This document shows positions 1 through 5,745 of a DNA stretch of 6,080 nucleotides, piece by piece. Positions within the stretch are counted from its first letter, which is position 1, and every line of letters begins with the position of its first letter. The notes beneath the pieces are model-generated. The model was not told the origin of the DNA, made no database searches, and saw nothing but the letters and a program-made list of their open reading frames with translations. Origin of the DNA: an uncultured Pseudomonadota bacterium (lineage in GTDB: Bacteria; Pseudomonadota; Alphaproteobacteria; RF32; CAG-239); the NCBI GenBank assembly GCA_902495305.1, contig CABUWG010000075.1:1-6080 (forward strand), given 5' to 3'. The position numbers were made by a program, and so were the translations under genes.

Positions 1-206
1 TCTCCTTTTAACATAAATTAACACATTGTAAGAAATTTATTTTCAACCTAAAACGGTTAAATAAAATCTCTTATATATTCAAATAGAGAATAATATTCTA
101 AAACGCAAGCCCCCAATCGCCTAAATGCAAATTTTTTTCAAAAAAAGTACTGAAACAACATCAAGACAGCACAACCTGACACCGGATTTTTTTGACAGCC
201 GGCCTC
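1..206. other. AT-rich spacer, no gene seen
   Basis: No reading frame with credible protein features was found here on either strand. The stretch is AT-rich with A and T runs (for example T7-C-A7 near 131-147) that could bend DNA. A short inverted repeat, AGAAT-AAT-ATTCT, lies at 87-99, and TTAAC occurs twice near 8-22. Neither is strong enough to assign to a regulator. An upstream gene probably ends or starts to the left of the window, but nothing visible belongs to it. Confidence 0.6.
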
Positions 207-235
207 TTGACTTGCCGTATCTTTTGTTATATGTT
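207..235 (+). promoter_or_regulatory. Candidate sigma70-type promoter for the 115-aa membrane protein
   Basis: TTGACT (207-212) is followed after 17 bases by TATGTT (230-235), which matches the housekeeping -35/-10 pattern at five and four of six positions. Transcription would start near 242 and give a leader of about 30 bases before the ATG at 274. A second -35-like TTGACA at 192-197 has no good -10 at proper spacing. The assignment rests on pattern matching only. Confidence 0.45.
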
Positions 236-273
236 CCCGCTCACTTAACAATTATTATTTAAATTATCAGTTT

Positions 274-621
274 ATGGAAAAATTTTTGAAAACCTGTTGG
301 GAATCGTTAGAAGCTTTTTGCAGCTTTCTTTATCGGGTATTTATTGAGAGCGGAAAACTTGACAGTTTTTATAACTGGGCCTGCGAGCATGTGATTGTAA
401 CGGCCATTTTTCTGGTTTTGATTGCCATTGCATTGTTTTGGTTTGCAAAATCGGCCAAAAACATCGGCATTATTGCTTTTTCGGCTTTTGCGGCCTTTTG
501 CGCGTTAAACTACTATTTTGAACCGCATGACGAAAGCTTTAATGTCTTTATTCTGGCAATTCTGGTGGCGGCCGGTTTTGGAATTTTCTTCGGCGTTTAC
601 AGGTTAAAAAGAATGTTCTGA
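274..621 (+). CDS. Small three-helix membrane protein, function unknown
   Basis: This 115-residue protein is not one I recognise. It has an N-terminal segment of about 38 residues with an aromatic, partly amphipathic stretch (about 11-25). Three hydrophobic helices follow at about 39-58, 63-82 and 89-109. The loop between helices 1 and 2 is basic (KSAKN), the loop between 2 and 3 is acidic (EPHDES), and the C-terminus is basic (RLKRMF). By the positive-inside rule this places the C-terminus in the cytoplasm and the N-terminal segment outside. No catalytic motif is visible. The ATG at 274 is the first start after the promoter candidate. It has no Shine-Dalgarno sequence, only an AT-rich leader, like several genes in this window. 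The gene stands alone, converges on the WG-repeat lipoprotein gene and shares a terminator with it. Reality of the gene rests on the coherent membrane topology and clean flanking signals. Confidence 0.65.
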   Translation: MEKFLKTCWESLEAFCSFLYRVFIESGKLDSFYNWACEHVIVTAIFLVLIAIALFWFAKSAKNIGIIAFSAFAAFCALNYYFEPHDESFNVFILAILVAAGFGIFFGVYRLKRMF

Positions 622-624
622 CAC

Positions 625-660
625 AAAAAAGGCCTTATCCTCACGGATAAAGCCTTTTTT
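625..660. terminator. Bidirectional intrinsic terminator between convergent genes
   Basis: Two 16-base arms (625-640 and 645-660) form a stem around a TCAC loop, with an A run on one side and a T run on the other, so the hairpin can act in both directions. The single non-Watson-Crick position (634/651) is a C-A mismatch read on the + strand but a G-U wobble on the - strand. The stem is therefore slightly better for the - strand transcript. It begins 3 bases after the 115-aa gene and directly abuts the stop of the lipoprotein gene. Confidence 0.9.
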
Positions 661-661
661 A

Positions 662-1873
662 TTACTGATAGTCAAAAGCGTTTTTGAACTTTCCGAGGTT
701 AAAAGCCTCATCATAAACAAGAGTATAAACCCCGTCTTCTTTGATATAAGCCTCAACATCGACCGTACCGGACAATTTTTCATTATCCGTCCAGAATTCC
801 GCGCCTTCAATGCCGGTATAAAAATTTCTGACCGGCCATTTTTTGTTGCCGCAAAGCAGATAAGCGTCGTTATTGCTCATAATCGCGATAGTATCTCTAC
901 TCGTGGCAACAGGCTTATGCTCTGCGTCAAAAAACGTGAATTCCGAGGCCTCATCGACATCTTCGCACAATTTTCGGCCGTTTTGATCATAGACAATGCT
1001 GCCGGCCAGAAGATAGGCACCACAGATGAACAAACGGCGGGGCAAACTCCCGATTACCGTTTCCTGTCCGGTTTTCCGGTTTTTGATTATACATTTGTCA
1101 TTATCACAAACGGCAAAGAGCTCCGGACTCCAATTGTTCAGCGCCCGCCATTGCACCGGCATAATCTCCTGCCCGTCCAATGCATAGGCACCATACCGCG
1201 TGTTGTCATCTTCCACGACAAAAACGCCGTTATGATAATTGATGTCCTCAAACTTTGCCGGCACAACCAATTTTCCGTCAGAAAGTCTGGCAATACCGAG
1301 CCGGCGGTTTTGAAAAACCATCATATAACCGCTGTTTTCAAAACCAAAGCCTAAGCCATGTGCCGAAACATTCACCCAATTACTGAGTTTGTCATATTCC
1401 GGAGGCAGGATGGTTTGCAGATCCGGTGACAAAGCGCCGTATTTGCCGTTGATTTTTATCCTGATGAAATCCGTGCCATTGTTTTCAAAGCCGATTTCTT
1501 CATAGTCAGACAACAAAACGCTGCCGTCTTCCGCAAACAGGCTTGTCCTGCCTTTTTTTTCTGCAAAAAAATACAAGAACGAACCGCTTTTCCAATTGCG
1601 CCAGTCCATCTTGTCATATTCTGCCGGAATGACTGTTTTTTGGCCGCCGTTTTCTTTTTTGACCAGTCCGTATTTGCCGTTTTGCTCAATCAGATACAAT
1701 CCTCTGGCAGAAGAAACGACACTTGTGCGGCCTGAAACAGTTTTTGTTTGAGGCGGCTGGTTCAAATCTGAAGATTGAGGACGGTTTTCCGTTTTGTTTC
1801 GACAACTGATTAAAAGCAACAAAATAACAATGCCCGATAAGGCAAACAACAATTTTTTAAACTTCACATTCAT
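662..1873 (-). CDS. WG-repeat lipoprotein, probably exported and lipid-anchored
   Basis: The 403-residue product opens with a lipoprotein signal peptide: basic MNVKFKK, a hydrophobic core (8-22) and the lipobox L21-I22-S23-C24. Arg at +2 of the mature protein does not match the E. coli inner-membrane retention signal, so outer-membrane sorting is plausible. A polar linker rich in Asn, Gln, Ser and Pro follows (25-50). Next come tandem units of the WG-repeat type, in which an NGKYGL-like turn is followed by a VIPAEYD-like strand. They lie at about 65-90, 107-128, 141-163, 187-212 and 225-245, and degenerate units may continue to about 310. The last 90 residues carry no clear repeat. WG repeats probably form a beta-rich scaffold, and the ligand is unknown. 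The ATG at 1873 is chosen because it starts the signal peptide exactly. A TTG at 1927 would add 18 residues and bury the signal. No Shine-Dalgarno sequence is visible. Confidence 0.85.
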   Translation of the reverse strand: MNVKFKKLLFALSGIVILLLLISCRNKTENRPQSSDLNQPPQTKTVSGRTSVVSSARGLYLIEQNGKYGLVKKENGGQKTVIPAEYDKMDWRNWKSGSFLYFFAEKKGRTSLFAEDGSVLLSDYEEIGFENNGTDFIRIKINGKYGALSPDLQTILPPEYDKLSNWVNVSAHGLGFGFENSGYMMVFQNRRLGIARLSDGKLVVPAKFEDINYHNGVFVVEDDNTRYGAYALDGQEIMPVQWRALNNWSPELFAVCDNDKCIIKNRKTGQETVIGSLPRRLFICGAYLLAGSIVYDQNGRKLCEDVDEASEFTFFDAEHKPVATSRDTIAIMSNNDAYLLCGNKKWPVRNFYTGIEGAEFWTDNEKLSGTVDVEAYIKEDGVYTLVYDEAFNLGKFKNAFDYQ

Positions 1874-1947
1874 AAAAAGAATTTTTTTAATTAATAAATC
1901 TAAAGTCTTATTCTGTTTGCTACGCAAAGGCTTTTGACCTTTTTTTA

Positions 1948-1994
1948 ATTATAGAACAGAATAATATCACAATCGCCGGCTGATATATCACAAT
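1948..1994 (-). promoter_or_regulatory. Promoter and candidate operator of the WG-repeat lipoprotein gene
   Basis: Read on the - strand, a perfect TATAAT -10 box occupies 1953-1948. The -35 position at the normal 17-base spacing (GCGATT) is poor. Upstream lie two identical 10-bp direct repeats, ATTGTGATAT on the - strand, at 1964-1973 and 1985-1994, exactly 21 bp apart. The proximal copy overlaps the expected -35. An inverted repeat, ATATCA (1964-1969) and TGATAT (1981-1986), and the palindrome TGATATATCA (1981-1990) overlap them. A strong -10 with a weak -35 under same-face repeats suggests an activator-dependent promoter. That is inference, and no regulator is identified. Confidence 0.5.
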
Positions 1995-2021
1995 ACAAAA
2001 TAAAAAGCAAGAAAATTAAAC

Positions 2022-2053
2022 AAACCCCTTTGCCTTTTACGGCAGAGGGGTTT
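2022..2053 (-). terminator. Intrinsic terminator of anmK
   Basis: Thirteen-base arms (2022-2034 and 2041-2053) enclose a six-base loop. Read from the - strand, the GC-rich stem is followed by a T-rich tail interrupted by AA. One stem position (2030/2045) is a C-A mismatch on this strand and a G-U wobble on the other. The + strand also has a T tract, so the hairpin could work both ways. It lies just past the anmK stop and separates that gene from the lipoprotein promoter. Confidence 0.85.
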
Positions 2054-2058
2054 TGTTT

Positions 2059-3159
2059 TCAGGCCTCAAAAATCTCACCGCCGATCATCGGTTCCGGCAC
2101 GCCGGTTGTGGAAGGAAAGCTGATTGGCAGACTATACAACCGGCGCACGGCCATAAAGGCAAAAGCCTGCGCTTCCAGCTCATCGGCATTCCAACCAATA
2201 TCATTGGCGGTTTTGACCTCTACTTTTTCCAGCCGCTGACGAATAAAACGCACCAAGGTCGGATTTCTGGCACCACCGCCGCAAACAATCATTTGTTTGG
2301 GCATTTCCGGCAGATACATCGCACAGGAATAAGCAATGGCTTCTGCCGTAAAAGCCGTAGCCGTTGCAGCGCCGTCTTCCAGACTCAGAGCTTCCAGATG
2401 TTCCAGTTTGTCCTGAAAGATGTTGCGGTCAATGGATTTGGGCGGGTACTGGGCAAAATATTTATGACGCATCAACGCAGCCAGCACTTTGCCGTTGACA
2501 TTGCCCAAAGCGGCTAATTTGCCGTTATAATCCATATGTTGTCCGGCGTGTTTTAAGACCCAGTCGTTTATCGGCGCATTGCCGGGGCCGGCATCAAACG
2601 CCAGCATCTCGCCGTTTGAGCCGATCCACGTGATATTAGACACACCGCCGATATTCAGCACGCCGACCGGTTTTTCCATATTGGCACAGAGGGCATTGTG
2701 AAAGACAGGAACCAAGGGCGCACCTTCGCCGCCGGCCGCAACATCGGCATTGCGGAATCGGCAAACGACTTTTATTCCGGTCAGCTCCGCCAGCATGGCA
2801 CCGTCACCAATCTGGTGGGTATAGCGGCTTTGGGGCTCATGGTGGATGGTATGACCGTGAAAACCGATGACATCTATCTTCTCGTCGGTATCGGCAATAA
2901 ACTCTTTAACGACGGCGGCATGAAAACGGGTCAGTTCTTCTTCCACCTGACGAATTCGGGCGGCATCAGCTTCGTTATCAGGCCTTTTGCCGAGGATGGC
3001 ACGGATATTTTCACGCATGACTTCGTCATAAGGCACTGTTCGGGACGGACCAAAGTCATACACGTCAAAACCGTCGGTCGTTATGGCGGCAATATCCACA
3101 CCGTCCAGCGACGTTCCGCTCATCAGCCCCAAGGCCCTTACTTTTTTTATCAAATCCAT
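2059..3159 (-). CDS. anmK: Anhydro-N-acetylmuramic acid kinase (AnmK)
   Basis: AnmK is a cytoplasmic peptidoglycan-recycling enzyme. It opens the 1,6-anhydro ring of anhydroMurNAc and phosphorylates it with ATP, giving MurNAc-6-phosphate. The 366-residue length is typical. Family motifs appear in order: GLMSGTSLDGVD (11-22, phosphate-binding region), GFHGHTIHHEP (99-109), IGDG followed by ADVAAGGEGAPLVP (117-151), LNIGGVSNIT (168-177), FDAGPGN (188-194) holding the presumed catalytic Asp189, CGGGARNPTL (293-302) and DELEAQAFA (326-334). Two motifs depart from the common forms as I recall them: Ala190 where FDTGPGN has Thr, and His104 where GHGQT-type motifs have Gln. The fold motifs are otherwise intact, so activity is expected. 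The ATG at 3159 sits ten residues before the first motif, as usual, with only a weak GAG-containing ribosome site. The gene is divergent from tyrS. No murQ is in view. Confidence 0.97.
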   Translation of the reverse strand: MDLIKKVRALGLMSGTSLDGVDIAAITTDGFDVYDFGPSRTVPYDEVMRENIRAILGKRPDNEADAARIRQVEEELTRFHAAVVKEFIADTDEKIDVIGFHGHTIHHEPQSRYTHQIGDGAMLAELTGIKVVCRFRNADVAAGGEGAPLVPVFHNALCANMEKPVGVLNIGGVSNITWIGSNGEMLAFDAGPGNAPINDWVLKHAGQHMDYNGKLAALGNVNGKVLAALMRHKYFAQYPPKSIDRNIFQDKLEHLEALSLEDGAATATAFTAEAIAYSCAMYLPEMPKQMIVCGGGARNPTLVRFIRQRLEKVEVKTANDIGWNADELEAQAFAFMAVRRLYSLPISFPSTTGVPEPMIGGEIFEA

Positions 3160-3250
3160 GTCAAAAATTCACTCTTTTCTGTATTGCAATGTTTGAATAT
3201 TATGTTACTATCCGTTAAGAATTGGTTATATTTTTTATTAGGAAAAGGAA
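3160..3250. promoter_or_regulatory. Divergent anmK/tyrS promoter region
   Basis: This 91-base spacer must drive both genes unless they are read from outside. For tyrS, TTGCAA (3184-3189), 16 bases, then TACTAT (3206-3211) is a four-of-six match at each box. A TATATT at 3227-3232 is an alternative -10 without a good -35. For anmK, CATAAT on the - strand (3204-3199) is a five-of-six -10, but its -35 (AACCAA) is poor. The candidate elements overlap, so firing of one promoter could hinder the other. No T-box or other leader structure can fit in this short stretch. Confidence 0.35.
3240..3243 (+). promoter_or_regulatory. Shine-Dalgarno site of tyrS
   Basis: AGGA stands seven bases before the tyrS ATG, an ideal spacing. 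It is the only clear Shine-Dalgarno sequence in front of any gene in the window and supports the start at 3251. Confidence 0.7.
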
Positions 3251-4507
3251 ATGAGTAATTTTAAGTCACAGTTTTTTAACCTGATGGTTGAACGCGGTTT
3301 TTACAATCAATGCACTAATGAAAACGGCTTTGACACTTATCTCTACGAATGCGAGAAATCAGGAAAACCGGCTGTGGGTTATCTGGGCTCCGATCCGACC
3401 GGTGACAGTCTGCATGTGGGGCATATTGTCCCGTTGATGATGATGCGGTGGTTTCAGAAATGCGGGCATAAGCCGATTACTCTGGTGGGCGGCGCAACCG
3501 CGCGAATCGGCGATCCGTCCGGCAAAGACAAACTGCGGCCGTTTTTGGATGAAGAAACGCTGCAACACAATATTAAAGGCCTGAAAAAATCTTTCAGCAA
3601 GTTTCTGAAGTTTGGCGACGGCGCTAATGACGCGCTGATGGTTGACAACTGGGACTGGTTTAAGGACATTAATTATCTTGAGTTTCTGCGCGACATCGGT
3701 ACTTGTTATTCCGTCAACCGCATGCTGACGATGGACAGCGTCAAATCGCGTCTGGAACGTGAGCAGCCGATGTCTTTCTTGGAATTTAACTATATGCTGC
3801 TGCAAGGTTACGACTTCTGCGTTTTATACAACAAATACGGCTGTCGCGCACAGATTGCCGGTTCTGACCAATGGGGCAACATCACCTCCGGAACCGAGCT
3901 CGGACGCCGCCGTTATGACGTAGAGCTTTTTGGTTTTACCAGCCCGATTATCACTGACTCGTCCGGCAAAAAAATGGGCAAATCCGAAGGTAATGCCGTC
4001 TGGATTAATGAAGAAAAGCTGCCGGCATACAATTACTACCAGTATTTCCGCAACATCGGCGATGCCGAGGTTGGAAAATGCCTGCGTATTTACACAGATC
4101 TGCCGATTGATGAAATCCGCCGGCTGGAGAGCCTTAAAGATCAGGAAATCAATGAGGCCAAGAAGATTCTGGCTTTTGAAGCCACCCGAATCTGCCGCGG
4201 CGAAGAAGAAGCAAGACTGGCTCAGGAAAGCGCCATCAAAACCTTTGAGCAAGGCGGCATGGGCGGCGAGCTGCCCAGCATTGAAGTTGCCGACGTTAAC
4301 GGTCTCGGCATCTTAGATGCCTTTTTACAGATTGGTTTTGTAGAAAGCAAAGGCGAGGCACGCCGGCTGATGAAGCAGAACGGCCTGAAAATCAATGACA
4401 AAGTCGTTACCGATGAGAACTATCATTTCTCGGCGGCGGATTTGGTTGACGGCAAAATCAAACTTTCTCAGGGCAAGAAAAAGCATGGCCTGATTAAGGT
4501 TGCATAA
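3251..4507 (+). CDS. tyrS: Tyrosyl-tRNA synthetase (TyrRS), class I
   Basis: TyrRS charges tRNA-Tyr with tyrosine in two ATP-dependent steps in the cytoplasm and is essential for translation. At 418 residues it has the full bacterial length. The Rossmann catalytic domain shows GYLGSDPTGDSLHVGH (43-58) with the HIGH-type motif HVGH at 55-58, and GDPSGKD (87-93). The tyrosine pocket blocks are YMLLQGYDF (181-189) and QIAGSDQWGN (201-210). The second signature, KMGKS, is at 241-245. An anticodon-binding helical region follows, and an S4-type RNA-binding domain closes the protein (about 355-415, with GEARRLMKQNGLKIN). Ala203 replaces the Gly more usual in QxGGSDQWGN, a mild change. The motif style is alphaproteobacterial. 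The start is fixed by AGGA seven bases upstream. The gene has its own terminator and is probably transcribed alone. Confidence 0.98.
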   Translation: MSNFKSQFFNLMVERGFYNQCTNENGFDTYLYECEKSGKPAVGYLGSDPTGDSLHVGHIVPLMMMRWFQKCGHKPITLVGGATARIGDPSGKDKLRPFLDEETLQHNIKGLKKSFSKFLKFGDGANDALMVDNWDWFKDINYLEFLRDIGTCYSVNRMLTMDSVKSRLEREQPMSFLEFNYMLLQGYDFCVLYNKYGCRAQIAGSDQWGNITSGTELGRRRYDVELFGFTSPIITDSSGKKMGKSEGNAVWINEEKLPAYNYYQYFRNIGDAEVGKCLRIYTDLPIDEIRRLESLKDQEINEAKKILAFEATRICRGEEEARLAQESAIKTFEQGGMGGELPSIEVADVNGLGILDAFLQIGFVESKGEARRLMKQNGLKINDKVVTDENYHFSAADLVDGKIKLSQGKKKHGLIKVA

Positions 4508-4527
4508 GTTTTTATTTGCGCATGGAC

Positions 4528-4556
4528 AGAGGAATCTTCGGATTCCTCTTTTTTTT
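4528..4556 (+). terminator. Intrinsic terminator of tyrS with UUCG loop
   Basis: A perfect nine-pair stem (4528-4536 with 4541-4549) is closed by a TTCG tetraloop, and a run of eight T (4549-4556) follows, its first base also forming the last pair. This is a textbook Rho-independent terminator about 20 bases after the tyrS stop. It isolates tyrS from the next genes. Confidence 0.95.
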
Positions 4557-4569
4557 ACAGAAAAAAGGC

Positions 4570-4598
4570 TTGCCTTTCTGAAAAAAACATGATATATG
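4570..4598 (+). promoter_or_regulatory. Candidate promoter for the two-gene unit 4636-5669
   Basis: TTGCCT (4570-4575), 17 bases, then TATATG (4593-4598) matches the housekeeping pattern at four of six positions in each box. It lies just after the tyrS terminator. Transcription would begin near 4604, leaving a leader of about 30 very AT-rich bases. A TATATT at 4625-4630 is an alternative -10 that would give an almost leaderless message, but no -35 fits it. Confidence 0.4.
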
Positions 4599-4635
4599 AC
4601 AAAATTGTACAAATTAATTATTAATATATTAAATT

Positions 4636-5148
4636 ATGAAAGCATTAAAATTAGAAGAATTTGATGATTTCTACGGAAATATTCAAGCGAGCGTATCATT
4701 AATCAGACAACAAGAATTTGAAGAAAACAAAGCGCGGCTCATTCGGGAAACCAATGAACTGCCGAAGAATTTTCAGCATCGAATTGCCTTTATGCGGCAA
4801 TATGTCGAGGATTTTGACATCCGGTTCTGGGCGTTAATTCTTAATTGTTGCAAGGCGGCTCTGAAAATTTGCGAGGCTTATCCCAACGGAAATTTCAGAG
4901 ATGTCACACCGGAAATTCTTGATAAGATTGTTCAGGGTTTTGGTTTGAATGTTGATGAAAAGGCTTTTGCTTTTTCTCTGGCAATTGCCGATTTCAGCGA
5001 CAAACAGAATAAGCCTGATTTTGATAATCTGCTGGCTATGTGTCTGCCTGACCCGTGGCCGATTTCACCGCTTGGCGCTTTTCAATATGCAAGAGAAATC
5101 GTCATTTATAAAAACTCAGACGAATTTACCCGCATTGAGGGTTTGTAA
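4636..5148 (+). CDS. Hypothetical 170-aa soluble protein, family not recognised
   Basis: I do not recognise this protein. It has no signal peptide or membrane helix, so it is probably cytoplasmic. The first half looks helical and charged (about 5-40, rich in Glu, Lys, Arg and Gln). A Trp- and Cys-containing helix follows (about 58-82: FWALILNCCKAALKICEAY). The second half contains TPEILDKIVQGFGLNVDEKAF (split across 91-111) and a Pro/Trp-rich turn (LPDPWPISP, 137-145). No catalytic or nucleotide-binding motif is visible. The two adjacent Cys (71-72) and Cys79 are not spaced as a known metal site. The ATG at 4636 lacks a Shine-Dalgarno sequence. The next gene follows after 41 bases with no terminator between, so the two are probably co-transcribed. 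Base composition resembles the neighbouring genes, and intact length plus clean flanking signals argue that it is real. Confidence 0.72.
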   Translation: MKALKLEEFDDFYGNIQASVSLIRQQEFEENKARLIRETNELPKNFQHRIAFMRQYVEDFDIRFWALILNCCKAALKICEAYPNGNFRDVTPEILDKIVQGFGLNVDEKAFAFSLAIADFSDKQNKPDFDNLLAMCLPDPWPISPLGAFQYAREIVIYKNSDEFTRIEGL

Positions 5149-5189
5149 ATAAAAAAACAGTTTATTAATCTTAAAAAAATTTTTTTATT

Positions 5190-5669
5190 ATGAGTGCTTC
5201 TAAAAAATTAAGTCGTGAAAAAGAGTTGGCAATGGTGCCGGAGTTGTTAAAAATCCGTATTCAGATATTTCGTCTGGACAAGAGATTTGAGCCGCATGAA
5301 GGTACCGAAGTTCGTATGTGTATGGTTGCAAAAGCAATTCATACTGCTTACAAGGATGGATTAGACTGGCTTGATGCCGCAAAAGCCGTTATTGAAAATC
5401 AGCCGTTTCCGGAAAGAATCGTGTTGTCTTCGGACAATCTGATGCTGGCAATCGACTTGGCAAAGGCTATGGCTGCCGACGAAGCAAAAGGAATTATCCT
5501 AGCTTCACCCGAGGCTGGCGATTTGAAATTTTCCGACACATTAAACGTTCGATGTTCGGCGTCTAATGAGCTCGGATTGGAAGGATATATGTCTCGTCCG
5601 CGTGCCGAATATATTCAGAAATTCCTTAAAGAAATTTCAATTACGCCCCATGCCTCCGCAGAAGACTAA
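5190..5669 (+). CDS. Hypothetical 159-aa soluble protein, family not recognised
   Basis: I cannot assign a family. The product is 159 residues, has no signal peptide or transmembrane helix, and is probably cytoplasmic. A basic N-terminus (MSASKKLSREKE) precedes predicted helices at about 11-29, 40-56, 58-69, 84-98 and 137-149. A more strand-like part lies at about 101-134 (GIILASPEAGDLKF onward). No catalytic motif or helix-turn-helix could be identified. The ATG at 5190 directly follows an A7T7 run (5173-5186) and ATT, with no Shine-Dalgarno sequence. Translation is presumably helped by the unstructured A/U-rich leader. It lies 41 bases after the 170-aa gene and is followed by a strong terminator, so the pair looks like a small operon. 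It could be a partner of the upstream product, but nothing in the sequence proves this. Confidence 0.75.
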   Translation: MSASKKLSREKELAMVPELLKIRIQIFRLDKRFEPHEGTEVRMCMVAKAIHTAYKDGLDWLDAAKAVIENQPFPERIVLSSDNLMLAIDLAKAMAADEAKGIILASPEAGDLKFSDTLNVRCSASNELGLEGYMSRPRAEYIQKFLKEISITPHASAED

Positions 5670-5712
5670 ACAGCCAATCTTTTCACCAAAAATCTAAAAC
5701 ATCTAAACACAG

Positions 5713-5745
5713 CCCCGTACTTTTTTCTGAGTACGGGGTTTATTA
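5713..5745 (+). terminator. Intrinsic terminator of the two-gene unit
   Basis: A perfect nine-pair stem (5713-5721 with 5730-5738, CCCCGTACT and its complement) encloses an eight-base T-rich loop, and TTTATTA follows. It lies about 43 bases after the 159-aa gene. Read on the other strand, the tail has few T, so it acts mainly on + strand transcripts. Confidence 0.9.

Noticed and set aside
8..21. CtrA-like box (TTAA pair) at the left edge
   Set aside because: The two TTAA half-sites are separated by six bases rather than the seven of the CtrA consensus, and such pairs arise easily in AT-rich DNA.
87..99. Short inverted repeat AGAAT-AAT-ATTCT as an operator
   Set aside because: Five-base AT-rich arms are expected by chance in this composition, and it is more than 100 bases from the promoter candidate.
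917..1354. 145-codon + strand frame antisense to the lipoprotein gene
   Set aside because: It lies wholly inside the WG-repeat gene on the opposite strand, and its translation has no domain features. The repeat pattern and signal peptide clearly favour the - strand gene.
1874..1927. Upstream TTG start adding 18 residues to the lipoprotein
   Set aside because: It would place a charged extension before the signal peptide. The ATG at 1873 gives a textbook lipoprotein signal.
2698..3258. 186-codon + strand frame antisense to anmK that overlaps the tyrS start
   Set aside because: The - strand carries all AnmK motifs in order. The + strand frame is a by-product and would also run through the tyrS promoter and ribosome site.
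4636..5669. Toxin-antitoxin reading of the two-gene unit
   Set aside because: Both products are longer than typical partners, the genes do not overlap, and neither shows a toxin active site or a DNA-binding antitoxin motif that I can identify.
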